The notes: generated from the letters alone by a model not told the origin. Counted from the stretch's first letter, positions 1 to 7,268 are shown. The stretch is DNA of 10,888 bases from Chloroflexia bacterium (GCA_013695265.1 JACDAU010000209.1:1-10888); one strand, 5' to 3'. Numbers and translations are program-made.

Positions 1-19
1 CTTCCGAGGGGAGAGCACT

Positions 20-1060
20 GTGAAGATATCGATCATCGGGGCGTCTGGATACGGCGGCGGCGAGTTGGTGCGGCTCCTGCTCGACCACCCCGAGGCGGAG
101 GTCGCCCAGGTCACATCGGAGTCCAACGCGGGCAAGTTCGTCCACCGGATACACCCTAACCTGCGCAAGCGCACGGGCCTCAAGTTCGTCAGCATGGCGG
201 AGCTTGAGCCGTGCGATGTGCTGTTCCTCGGCCTCCCGCACGGCCACGCCATGGAGAAGGTCGCCCAGTGGCAGGAACTCGCGCCCGTTATCATTGACCT
301 GAGCGCGGACTTCCGCCTACGACGCCCCGAATTGTATCCAGCGTGGTACGGCCACGAGCACGCGCGCCCGGAGCTGCTCTCCGAGTGGGTCTACGGCATC
401 CCCGAACTACACCGCGAGGAGATGAAGACGGCGAATTACATCTCAAGCGCTGGCTGCCTCGCTGCCGCCGCGATCCTCGGACTCTATCCGCTATTCCAGG
501 CTGATCTAGTTGACCTGGCGAAGCCGGTCGTGATCGAGGGGAAGACGGGATCGAGCGGTGCCGGCGGCGGCGTAAGCCTGGCCACGCACCACCCGGAGCG
601 CAGCGGGGCAGTGCGCTCTTTCAAGCCGACGGGACACCGGCACACTGCGGAGATCTGCCAGGAACTGAGCTTCCACGGCGAGCCGCAGATCGCGTTCTCC
701 GCGACAAGCATCGAGGCGGTGCGCGGCATCCTCTCGACGGGCCACGTCTTTCTGAACAAACCCGTGGATGAGCGGGAACTCTGGCGCGTGTTCCGCAAGG
801 CGTACGCGGGCGAGCCGTTCATGCGCATCGTCAAGGAGTCGAGCGGGGTGTACCGCTACCCCGAGCCGAAGATCCTCTCCGGGACGAACTACTGCGACGT
901 CGGCTTCGAGCTGGACGAGCGGAATGGGCGGGTCGTGGTGCTTGCTGCGCTCGACAACCTGATGAAGGGCGCGTCAGGCCAGGCGGTACAGGCGTTCAAC
1001 ATCCGCTTCGGCTTCCCGGAGACAACCGCGCTGGAGTTCGCCGGCCTGCACCCCATCTGA
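20..1060 (+). CDS. lysY: LysW-linked glutamyl/aminoadipyl phosphate reductase (ArgC/LysY family)
   Basis: The protein (346 aa) belongs to the N-acetyl-gamma-glutamyl-phosphate reductase family, which uses NADPH to reduce an acyl phosphate to the semialdehyde in cytosolic arginine or lysine synthesis. Visible features are a Rossmann nucleotide-binding start, GASGYGGGEL (residues 7-16), the catalytic Cys146 in SSAGCLAAA, the catalytic-histidine segment TGHRHTAE (204-211) and the C-terminal LDNLMKGASGQAVQ block (311-324). The segment GSSGAGGG followed by ATHHPERSGAVRS (178-200) matches my memory of LysY, which acts on LysW-bound substrates, better than classical ArgC. The start is GTG at 20, with GAGGGGAG ending six bases before it; the family-typical length supports this. 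The next gene is the matching kinase. Whether the substrate is glutamyl, aminoadipyl or both cannot be read from this gene. Family assignment is firm; the LysW-linked subtype is likely. Confidence 0.88.
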   Translation: MKISIIGASGYGGGELVRLLLDHPEAEVAQVTSESNAGKFVHRIHPNLRKRTGLKFVSMAELEPCDVLFLGLPHGHAMEKVAQWQELAPVIIDLSADFRLRRPELYPAWYGHEHARPELLSEWVYGIPELHREEMKTANYISSAGCLAAAAILGLYPLFQADLVDLAKPVVIEGKTGSSGAGGGVSLATHHPERSGAVRSFKPTGHRHTAEICQELSFHGEPQIAFSATSIEAVRGILSTGHVFLNKPVDERELWRVFRKAYAGEPFMRIVKESSGVYRYPEPKILSGTNYCDVGFELDERNGRVVVLAALDNLMKGASGQAVQAFNIRFGFPETTALEFAGLHPI

Positions 1061-1217
1061 TGCCAATGCAGCGCGATCCCGTAGGACGCAGGTCTCTGTG
1101 CCTGCCGCCGTGCCTCAACCAGTCACAGGGCGGGCACGGAGAGCCACACCCGACTCCGTCCCAGCCACACAAATATGGTATACGCAGCTTGATACAGATC
1201 CAACAGGAGCGAAACAA

Positions 1218-2012
1218 GTGCTGGTGATCAAGATAGGCGGGAGCAAGGGCGTCGACCTGGAACGCTTCCTCGCCGATGTGCCGAATGTGCGCGAGCCGTT
1301 GGTGCTGGTCCACGGCGCGAACGCGGAGCTGAACCAGGTCTCGGAGCAGCTCGGGCACCCGGCGCGCATGGTCACGTCCAGCACCGGCCAGGTCAGCCGC
1401 TACACCGACAGGCGGACGATGGAGATCTTCATGATGGTGTACTGCGGCAAGGTGAACAAAACGATCGTGGAGCAGCTCCAGGGACTGGGCGTGAACGCAG
1501 TTGGCCTCAGCGCGCTCGACGGCGGAATCGCCCGTGGCCGTCGCAAGCAACGCATCCGCGTCGTTGAGGACGGGAAGGCGCGCATGCTGGAGGGCGACTA
1601 CGCTGGCAGCATCCAGGAGGTGGACACCCGCCTGCTGCGCCTCCTGCTCGACGCGGGGTATGTTCCGGTCCTGACACCGCCCGCCCTCTCGATGGACGGT
1701 GAGGCAATCAACGTGGACGGCGACAAGCTGGCGATGGAACTGGCGGTGGCGCTTTCCGCCGATACGCTCCTGATCTTCTCCGACACGCCGGGACTGCTCC
1801 GGGACGTGCGCGACGAGAACACGCTGATTGCGCGCATAAACCGAGACGAGCTGGATGTGGCGATGGAAATGGCGCAGGGCCGGGCGAAGAAGAAGGTGCT
1901 TGCCGCAAGCGAGGCGCTTCGGCGAGGCATCGGCCAGGTTGTGTTCGCGGACGGCCGGGTGGACGACGCGATCCAGCGGGCGCTCGCCGGGCACGGGACG
2001 GTGATCGGTTGA
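1218..2012 (+). CDS. lysZ: LysW-linked glutamate/aminoadipate kinase (ArgB/LysZ family)
   Basis: This amino-acid kinase family protein (264 aa) phosphorylates the side-chain carboxylate of glutamate or 2-aminoadipate, giving the substrate of the upstream reductase. Visible motifs are KIGGSKG (5-11), LVHGANAELN (30-39), TGQVSRYTDRRTMEIF then MVYCGKVNK (56-81), LTPPALS (152-158), NVDGDKLA (165-172) and AQGRAKKKV (219-227). The TDR-EIF-MVYCG-VNK stretch closely resembles Thermus LysZ as I recall it and differs from classical acetylglutamate kinases. The reading frame is open back to 1098, but I chose GTG at 1218: AGGAG lies at 1205-1209 with an 8-base spacer, and the family fold begins at LVIKIGGS. 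The 157-base gap after the reductase gene holds no supported gene. LysW-linked subtype is inferred from sequence resemblance. Confidence 0.88.
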   Translation: MLVIKIGGSKGVDLERFLADVPNVREPLVLVHGANAELNQVSEQLGHPARMVTSSTGQVSRYTDRRTMEIFMMVYCGKVNKTIVEQLQGLGVNAVGLSALDGGIARGRRKQRIRVVEDGKARMLEGDYAGSIQEVDTRLLRLLLDAGYVPVLTPPALSMDGEAINVDGDKLAMELAVALSADTLLIFSDTPGLLRDVRDENTLIARINRDELDVAMEMAQGRAKKKVLAASEALRRGIGQVVFADGRVDDAIQRALAGHGTVIG

Positions 2013-2146
2013 CGATGCTGACGTGTTGGTCAGTTGGAACTTTCGGCACATCGTTCATTGGGATAAGATACGCTTGTTAAACGCGGTAAACTTGGAGATG
2101 GGTTACAAAGCACTTTCCATCCATACACCACGGGAGGTCACGAACT

Positions 2147-2383
2147 ATGGATCAGATTAGTCGCGAGCCATTTCCGTGGCTGCGGCGCGTACGAGATGGC
2201 GATCACGCTGCCACGCAACACATGGATCACGAGGAGCTGGTAGCGTACTTCCATCAGCGGGCTGCGGCGGTGAATGCCAAGCTTGGTGTGCGGCTTACCA
2301 CTCGCTCGGAGGCTGAGGGTAGAGAGATCCAGCTAGCGCGCCTCAATGATGGGAGGAGCGGTGCGTCCGGCGTCGATGACTAA
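2147..2383 (+). CDS. Small uncharacterised protein resembling the SerC N-terminal extension
   Basis: The gene encodes 78 aa of unknown function, probably cytosolic since no signal or membrane segment is visible. ATG at 2147 is preceded by GGAGG (2133-2137) with a 9-base spacer, so translation is plausible. Residues about 14-47 align with residues about 16-49 of the following SerC: both carry the pattern R-x-RD, T-x-H, E-x-L, Y, RA-x-AV in the same order and spacing, suggesting shared ancestry. Short proteins with this look (an RRIRD-like helix, then ET-K-H-S-EE-L-Y and a second helix) are, from memory, common as tiny orphan or antitoxin-like genes in Chloroflexota and cyanobacteria; I cannot assign a family. 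The part after residue 50 has no counterpart in SerC. It may be a diverged duplicate with no present function. Confidence 0.6.
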   Translation: MDQISREPFPWLRRVRDGDHAATQHMDHEELVAYFHQRAAAVNAKLGVRLTTRSEAEGREIQLARLNDGRSGASGVDD

Positions 2384-2468
2384 TGACGTTCAGAAGACCG
2401 AGCACCTCCACAACTTCAATCCCGGCCCCAGGATTTTGCCGCTATCGATCTATCCCGGCAGGAGGTGA
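2376..2468 (+). pseudogene. serC 5' fragment (duplicated, truncated)
   Basis: A short frame starting at ATG 2376 encodes 30 residues including EHLHNFNPGPRILP, which matches EHLYNFNPGPAILP at the start of the SerC enzyme domain downstream. At the DNA level 2400-2442 matches 2631-2673 at 37 of 43 positions by my count. After this match the similarity stops and the frame ends at TGA 2466-2468, which lies inside the serC ribosome binding site. The fragment is in a different frame from the preceding small gene, with which it overlaps by eight bases. I read it as the remnant of a tandem duplication of the 5' end of serC. It could still be translated as a leader peptide, but nothing shows that. Confidence 0.7.
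2460..2468 (+). promoter_or_regulatory. Ribosome binding site fixing the extended serC start
   Basis: AGGAGGTGA is a full-length anti-Shine-Dalgarno match located six bases before GTG 2475. No ATG, GTG or TTG codon occurs in frame between residue 12 of the extension and the NFNPGP start of the enzyme domain, so the N-terminal extension of SerC must be translated if the enzyme is made. Confidence 0.8.
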
Positions 2469-2474
2469 GCAGTC

Positions 2475-3710
2475 GTGACACAGACGGACTCAATAGATGC
2501 GGTTGACATGGCGCGCCGCATTCGTGACGAGATATATGAGGAGACCAAGCATCTGTCCGATGAGCAACTGCTGGAATATTATCGCACCAGAGCTGGTGCG
2601 GTACAGACGGGATCAATCGAGACCCCTGCCGAGCACCTCTACAACTTCAACCCCGGCCCCGCGATCCTGCCGCGTCCGGTGCTGGAGCAGGTGCAGGCCG
2701 AGCTGCTCGACTACCGTGGCACCGGGCTCTCGATCCTTGAGGCGAGCCATCGAGGCAGGGAGTACGAGGAGATCAACGGGCAGGCGGAGGAGCGACTCAA
2801 GCGGCTGCTGGGGGTAGGCGACGACTACCGGGTGCTATTTGTGCAGGGCGGCGCGAGCCAGCAGTTCGGGATGGTCCCGATGAACTTCCTCACCGAGGGC
2901 GCCGTCGCGGACTACATCGTCACGGGCGCGTGGGCGGAAAAAGCGCTGGACGAGGCGCGCAAGATCGGGCGGACCCACGTCGCCGCCAGCGCAAAGGACA
3001 GTGGGTATCGCGGCGTCCCAAGCCCGGAGCAGATCGACCTCAGTCACGACCCCGCATACGTCCATATCTGCTCGAACGAGACCATCTCGGGCACGCAGTG
3101 GCAGCGATACCCGGACGTGGGAGGTCGGCGGCTCGTAGCGGACATGAGCAGCGACATCCTCTCGCGCCCGGTGGACGGCTCGCACTTCGCGCTGATGTAC
3201 GCGGGTACGCAGAAGAACCTGGGCTGCGCGGGCGTAACTGCGGTGGTCACGCGGACGGACTGGCTGGAGCAAGCGCCAACCACGCTTCCCGCGATGTTGC
3301 GCTATGCGACGTTCGCGAAGAACGACTCGCTCTACAACACGCCGCCCGTGTTCGCGGTATACGTGATGAACCTCACGCTGCAATGGGTGGAGAGCCTCGG
3401 ACTCGAAGCCATCGAGCAGCGCAATGGGCAAAAGGCAGCGGCGATATACGACGCGGTGGACAACAGCGGCGGGTACTACCGCGGACACGCGGCGCCGGAC
3501 AGCCGCTCGCTGATGAACGTGACGTTCCGGCTGCCGGACGAGGAGCAGGAGAAATGGTTCGTCGCGGCTGCGGCTGCGGCGGGGTTTGTCGGACTGAAGG
3601 GGCACCGCTCGGTGGGCGGCATCCGGGTCTCCCTGTATAACGCGATGGAAGTGGATGGTCCCAAGCAACTCGCGGCATTTATGGCGGAGTTCGCCCGGAC
3701 GAACGGGTAG
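2475..3710 (+). CDS. serC: Phosphoserine aminotransferase with N-terminal extension
   Basis: SerC is a PLP enzyme of aminotransferase class V that interconverts 3-phosphohydroxypyruvate and phosphoserine using glutamate, in serine (and sometimes PLP) synthesis. The protein has 411 aa against about 360 for the usual enzyme. Enzyme motifs begin at residue 57: NFNPGPAILP (57-66), SHRGREYEEI (91-100), FVQGGASQQF (122-131), VADMSSDILSRP (221-232), the PLP lysine K247 in YAGTQKNLG, and GHRSVGGIRVSLYNA (376-390). Residues 1-55 are an extra domain, probably two helices (about 8-25 and 28-43), similar to the small protein encoded just upstream. GTG 2475 is supported by a perfect ribosome binding site and by lack of an alternative start. 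serA and serB are not nearby; the gene sits inside the LysW-type operon, so a role there as a general glutamate-dependent aminotransferase is possible but unproven. Confidence 0.93.
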   Translation: MTQTDSIDAVDMARRIRDEIYEETKHLSDEQLLEYYRTRAGAVQTGSIETPAEHLYNFNPGPAILPRPVLEQVQAELLDYRGTGLSILEASHRGREYEEINGQAEERLKRLLGVGDDYRVLFVQGGASQQFGMVPMNFLTEGAVADYIVTGAWAEKALDEARKIGRTHVAASAKDSGYRGVPSPEQIDLSHDPAYVHICSNETISGTQWQRYPDVGGRRLVADMSSDILSRPVDGSHFALMYAGTQKNLGCAGVTAVVTRTDWLEQAPTTLPAMLRYATFAKNDSLYNTPPVFAVYVMNLTLQWVESLGLEAIEQRNGQKAAAIYDAVDNSGGYYRGHAAPDSRSLMNVTFRLPDEEQEKWFVAAAAAAGFVGLKGHRSVGGIRVSLYNAMEVDGPKQLAAFMAEFARTNG

Positions 3711-3741
3711 TGGTGAGGATCTTATGCCACCCTTCCGTGCC

Positions 3742-3806
3742 GGTGGCGGTTGCACTGAGGGCAGCTCCGTAGGGGCGTTCAATAGAACGCCCCTGCAACC
3801 GCCACC
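3742..3806. repeat. Nested inverted repeat with GTAGGGGCG core
   Basis: Outer arms of 13 bases (3742-3754 and 3794-3806) are perfectly complementary. Inside them is a second perfect hairpin with 10-base arms (3771-3780 and 3785-3794) and the loop AATA. The two right arms share base 3794. The core begins GTAGGGGCGTTC, as in the repeats at 5206 and 9627. No T-run follows, so a simple intrinsic terminator is unlikely; it lies between serC and lysJ, where an RNA hairpin could affect mRNA stability or downstream expression. Confidence 0.85.
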
Positions 3807-3861
3807 TTCATCGAGAGTTGGTATTAGAGATGTTGAGCGACGGGCGCGCAGGAGGTGACAC

Positions 3862-5094
3862 GTGATCGAACGAAGTGACGAAGTCATTTCCCGTAAGGGC
3901 GGCGGGAACGCGGCGAACAAGGTAGTGCAGATACGGGCGACAGAGGATAACACAGTCGTGCCGATGTACACGAAGCGAGACATCGCACTGGTCCGCGGCG
4001 ACGGCTATCACCTCTGGGACAGCGACGGTAAACGCTACATGGACTTCGCGAGCAACTACGGCGTGAACATCCTCGGCCACGCCAACCCAGCCGTCACCGC
4101 CGCGATCACCGAGCAGGCGGGCAAACTGCTCAGTTGTCACCAGAGCTTCTACAACGACGTCCGCGCTGCGTACCTCGACCGCCTGACGGGCCTTGCACCG
4201 GTGGAGCTGCATCGCGTCTTCTTCAGCAACTCCGGTACAGAGTCAGTCGAGGCAGCGCTGAAGTTTGCGCGCGCCGCCACGGGCAAAACCGACGTCGTCT
4301 CCGCGCGCCGGGGCTACCACGGACGCACCTACGGCGCGCTCTCCGCGACGCCCGAGAAGAAGTACCGTGAGCCGTACCTCCCCGTGCTCGAGGGGTTCAC
4401 CAGCGTCGCGTTCGGCGACGCGGACGCGCTGGCGGCGGCGATCACGCCCGAGACCGCCGCGGTGATCCTGGAACCCGTGCAGGGTGAGGGCGGTGTCCAC
4501 CCCGCGCCGGAGGGCTACCTCCAGGCGGCACGGACACTTACGGAGCAGCACGGCACGATGCTGATCCTGGACGAGGTACAGACGGGCTTTCGGACCGGGC
4601 GCTGGTTCGCGTGGCAACATAGCGGCGTCCTGCCCGATTTCCTCTGCCTCTCGAAGGGTATCGCGAACGGCGTGCCGATGGGCGTGACGCTCACCTCCGA
4701 GGAGATCGCCTCCATCCTGCCGGCGGGCAGCCATGGCAACACGTTCGGCGGCAACCCGCTGGCCGCAGCGGCCGCGCTCGCCGTGATCGAGGAAATCGAG
4801 AGCCGCGAACTGCTCGCACATAGCGCGTACATGGGCGAGTACATGCTCCAGCGCCTGCGCGGGCTCGAACAACCCGGCATCCGGGAGGTGCGCGGGCTGG
4901 GACTCATAGTCGCGATCGACCTGCGGGAACGCGCGACACGGTATCTCCGGGCATTGCAGGACCGGGGCATAATCGCCCTCTCCGCAGGCCCGACGACGCT
5001 TCGCTTTCTCCCGCCGCTGGTGATTGACCGCGAGGCCATCGACGCCCTCGCAGACACCCTCGACGACCTCCTGACCCGGAGAAGCCAGGCGTGA
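3862..5094 (+). CDS. lysJ: LysW-linked semialdehyde aminotransferase (ArgD/LysJ family)
   Basis: This class III PLP aminotransferase (410 aa) converts the semialdehyde made by the reductase into the terminal amine, giving LysW-bound ornithine or lysine; acetylornithine aminotransferase is the classical relative. Motifs visible: NYGVNILGHANP (65-76), SNSGTESVEAALKFAR (122-137), GYHGRTYGALSAT (151-163), EPVQGEGGV (204-212), LDEVQTGFRTGR (236-247), the PLP lysine K265 in LSKGIANGVPMG, and HGNTFGGNPL (291-300). GTG 3862 has AGGAGGTGA at 3850-3858, giving six bases between GGAGG and the start. An N-terminal tail of about 25 residues precedes the fold. The LysJ subtype rests mainly on the neighbouring LysY and LysZ-like genes; classical ArgD or GABA-type specificity cannot be excluded from sequence alone. 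Confidence 0.88.
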   Translation: MIERSDEVISRKGGGNAANKVVQIRATEDNTVVPMYTKRDIALVRGDGYHLWDSDGKRYMDFASNYGVNILGHANPAVTAAITEQAGKLLSCHQSFYNDVRAAYLDRLTGLAPVELHRVFFSNSGTESVEAALKFARAATGKTDVVSARRGYHGRTYGALSATPEKKYREPYLPVLEGFTSVAFGDADALAAAITPETAAVILEPVQGEGGVHPAPEGYLQAARTLTEQHGTMLILDEVQTGFRTGRWFAWQHSGVLPDFLCLSKGIANGVPMGVTLTSEEIASILPAGSHGNTFGGNPLAAAAALAVIEEIESRELLAHSAYMGEYMLQRLRGLEQPGIREVRGLGLIVAIDLRERATRYLRALQDRGIIALSAGPTTLRFLPPLVIDREAIDALADTLDDLLTRRSQA

Positions 5095-5205
5095 TACCAT
5101 CAACGATGACGCTGGAGCGCCGTGGAATGGTCACGCTATGGGTAACGACGCACACGGGCCTGGTCGCGCCCATCGAACCCTGTAGCAAGGCGTGGCGGTG
5201 GAGCC

Positions 5206-5231
5206 GTAGGGGCGTTCAGTTGAACGCCCCT
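5206..5231. repeat. GTAGGGGCG hairpin repeat, copy 2
   Basis: The segment starts GTAGGGGCGTTCA and forms a perfect hairpin: 5208-5218 pairs with 5221-5231, or 10-base arms with the loop AGTT. The stem is identical to the inner hairpin at 3771-3794; only the loop differs. A weaker outer pairing exists between 5185-5190 and 5242-5247. It occupies the lysJ-argG intergenic space. No T-run follows. Confidence 0.85.
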
Positions 5232-5247
5232 CGCGCCGCGCCCTTGC

Positions 5248-5263
5248 TTGGGCGCTGGCCCAA
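5248..5263. repeat. Short inverted repeat upstream of argG
   Basis: TTGGGC (5248-5253) and GCCCAA (5258-5263) are perfectly complementary around the loop GCTG. It follows the copy-2 repeat directly. The downstream bases are not a T-run, so I do not call a terminator. The whole 5095-5347 gap (253 bases) otherwise shows no supported gene and no convincing promoter. Confidence 0.5.
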
Positions 5264-5347
5264 TCACGCTACTCTTCGCTGGCGGGTTGCGACTTTTGTA
5301 TGCCGCGTGGCCACTCGCCAGGCGGGCAATTTCCTGGGAGGTACACT

Positions 5348-6559
5348 GTGTCTGGCGTGAAGCGGGTGGTGATGGCGTACTCGGGCGGACTGGACACGTC
5401 CGTGATCCTGGAGTGGCTCCGCGAGACGTACGGTGCGGAGGTCATCGCCTTCACCGCCGATGTCGGGCAGGGCGAAGAGGTTGAGGAGGCGCGGCTCAAA
5501 GCGCTCGCAACCGGCGCACAAAAAGCACACGCCGTGGACCTGCGCCGCGAGTTTGTCGAGGAGTTTATCTTTCCCGCCGTGCGCGCCTCTGCGGTGTATG
5601 AAGGACACTACCTATTGGGCACCTCGATCTCCCGCCCGCTGATCGCCCGCGAGCTCGTGCGCGTCGCGAACGAGGAGGGAGCTGATGCCATAGCGCACGG
5701 CGCGACGGGCAAGGGGAACGACCAGGTGCGCTTTGAGCTCACTGCGTATGCGCTGCGGCCAGAGCTGCGCGTCATCGCTCCCTGGCGCGAGTGGGATCTG
5801 CGTGGAAGGGCCGACTGCGTGCGCTACGCGGAGGAGCACAACATCCCTGTACCGGTGACCGCCGAGAAGCCGTACTCGATAGACGCCAACCTGTTCCACA
5901 TCTCCTACGAGGGCGGGGTGCTGGAGGACCCATGGACTGCCCCGCCAAAGGGTATGTGGACGCTCACCACCGACCCCGAGGACGCGCCAAACGAGCCGGA
6001 GACCATGGAGATCAGCTTCGAGTCTGGCAACGCAGTCGCGGTGAACGGGGATCGGCTGGATCCCCTGCCGCTGGTGGAGCTACTGAACCAGCGCGCTGGG
6101 TTGCACGGTGTGGGACGGGTGGACATCGTGGAGAACCGCTTCGTTGGGATGAAGTCCCGAGGCTGCTATGAGACGCCGGGTGGCACGCTCCTGCACCTCG
6201 CCCATCGCGCCGTGGAGTCGCTCACGCTCGACCGCGAGGTGATGCACCTGCGGGACCAGTTGATCCCCCAGTACGCCGAGATGGTGTACAACGGCTTCTG
6301 GTACTCCCCGGAGCGGCAGGCGCTGCAAAAATTCATGGACGACATCCAGGAGCGCGTGAACGGCACGGCGCGCCTGAAGCTGTACAAGGGCGCAGCGCAC
6401 GTGCTGGGCCGGCGGTCGAAGGACTCCCTCTACGACGAGAGCACGGTCACGTTCGAGGCGGATAACGTTTACAACCAGGCCGACGCCGCCGGCTTCATCC
6501 GGTTGCAGGCGCTGCGGCTCCGCACCCACGCCGCCCGCCGCATGGGACCGGGGGAGTAA
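5348..6559 (+). CDS. argG: Argininosuccinate synthase
   Basis: ArgG joins citrulline and aspartate with ATP to form argininosuccinate, the penultimate step of arginine synthesis, in the cytosol. The protein is 403 aa, the usual bacterial length. Motifs: the ATP pyrophosphatase P-loop AYSGGLDTS (10-18), ADVGQGEE (37-44), EGHYLLGTSISRP (85-97), GATGKGNDQVRFE (118-130), EKPYSIDANLFHIS (173-186) and SRGCYETPGGT (270-280). The frame is open back to 5300, but GTG 5348 is chosen because GGAGG (5337-5341) lies six bases upstream and the conserved start VKRVVMAYSGG follows at once. It is the fifth biosynthetic gene of the cluster, and its presence is the main evidence that the LysW-type genes feed arginine. 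The next gene starts 10 bases after its stop. Confidence 0.97.
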   Translation: MSGVKRVVMAYSGGLDTSVILEWLRETYGAEVIAFTADVGQGEEVEEARLKALATGAQKAHAVDLRREFVEEFIFPAVRASAVYEGHYLLGTSISRPLIARELVRVANEEGADAIAHGATGKGNDQVRFELTAYALRPELRVIAPWREWDLRGRADCVRYAEEHNIPVPVTAEKPYSIDANLFHISYEGGVLEDPWTAPPKGMWTLTTDPEDAPNEPETMEISFESGNAVAVNGDRLDPLPLVELLNQRAGLHGVGRVDIVENRFVGMKSRGCYETPGGTLLHLAHRAVESLTLDREVMHLRDQLIPQYAEMVYNGFWYSPERQALQKFMDDIQERVNGTARLKLYKGAAHVLGRRSKDSLYDESTVTFEADNVYNQADAAGFIRLQALRLRTHAARRMGPGE

Positions 6560-6569
6560 TTCCACCGCT

Positions 6570-7268
6570 ATGCTAATCGTGGGAGTGGATGGTTGCCCAG
6601 GCGGCTGGCTGGCAGTTGCCTACAACACGGATTCGCGACACACCGCCCTACGCATCTTTGCCGACTTCTCCGCCGTCATCGCAACGTACCCGGATGCCTC
6701 CTGCATCGCGGTTGACATCCCGATCGGTCTACTGGAGGGTGCTCCGAGGGGATGTGACGTGGCAGCGAGGGCGTTACTCGGCCCGCGCCGATCCAGCGTG
6801 TTCCCAGCCCCGGACCTGCGCCTGGTTGACGTTGAGGACTACGACGAAGCGTCGGCTCGTTCCCGAATGCTGCTGGGCAAGGGCATCAGCAGACAAGCGT
6901 TCGGGATATACCGCAAAGTTGCCGAGGTGAACCGGATTATCAGCGCCGAATCCCAGGACCGCGTGATCGAGATTCATCCGGAGGTCTCCTTCTGGCGGCT
7001 AAGTGATCGCTCTCCGATGCAGTTTTACAAGGGCACGCCGGAAGGTTTCGAGGAGCGTCAGCGCCTGCTTTCTGAGACCATCGAGGAGATGCCGATTTTA
7101 GACCGGCAAAGCGCGCGGCGCCTGGCGCCCCCAGCCGGAGCTGACGACGTGCTCGACGCGATCGTTGCCGCATGGACCGCTGAACGGTTCGTTCAGGGCA
7201 GGTCGGAACGATTGCCCGCGATGCCAGAGACCGATGCCCGCGGCCGGCGGGTGGAAATCAACTACTAA
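6570..7268 (+). CDS. DUF429 family protein (predicted RNase H-like fold)
   Basis: The protein (232 aa) matches the DUF429 pattern: VGVDGCPGGW (4-13), AVDIPIGLLEG (47-57), GPRRSSVFPAP (71-81), the invariant-looking R-AFGIYRKVAEVN stretch (108-121), IEIHPEVSFW (133-142) and GADDVLDAIVAAW (190-202). Acidic residues D7, D49, E138 and D192/D193/D196 fall where an RNase H-like fold would place metal ligands, which is why the family is predicted to be a nuclease; no activity is established to my knowledge. ATG 6570 lies 10 bases after the argG stop; GGGGGAG at 6550-6556 overlaps the argG end but is rather far (13 bases), so translation may be partly coupled. No functional tie to arginine synthesis is evident. 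Confidence 0.85.
   Translation: MLIVGVDGCPGGWLAVAYNTDSRHTALRIFADFSAVIATYPDASCIAVDIPIGLLEGAPRGCDVAARALLGPRRSSVFPAPDLRLVDVEDYDEASARSRMLLGKGISRQAFGIYRKVAEVNRIISAESQDRVIEIHPEVSFWRLSDRSPMQFYKGTPEGFEERQRLLSETIEEMPILDRQSARRLAPPAGADDVLDAIVAAWTAERFVQGRSERLPAMPETDARGRRVEINY

Noticed and set aside
1098..1217. N-terminal extension of the kinase gene
   Set aside because: The GTG at 1218 has a good ribosome site and coincides with the family start; the upstream residues look non-coding.
996..2051. Long - strand frame (351 codons) antisense to the kinase gene
   Set aside because: It mirrors a well-supported coding gene; its residue makeup (many His, Arg, Val) is typical of an antisense shadow in GC-rich DNA.
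2475..2640. Idea that the SerC extension is a fused LysW carrier
   Set aside because: LysW is a small zinc-binding protein with cysteine pairs and an acidic EDWGE-type C-terminus; the extension has no cysteines and no such motif.
2835..3983. Long - strand frame (382 codons) antisense to serC
   Set aside because: It covers serC, the intergenic repeat and the start of lysJ, and shows no recognisable domain.
3742..5263. Hairpins between serC, lysJ and argG as intrinsic terminators
   Set aside because: None is followed by a T-run, and they belong to a dispersed repeat family.
5091..5360. + strand frame of 89 codons between lysJ and argG
   Set aside because: It runs through the hairpin repeat and past the argG start, and has no recognisable content.
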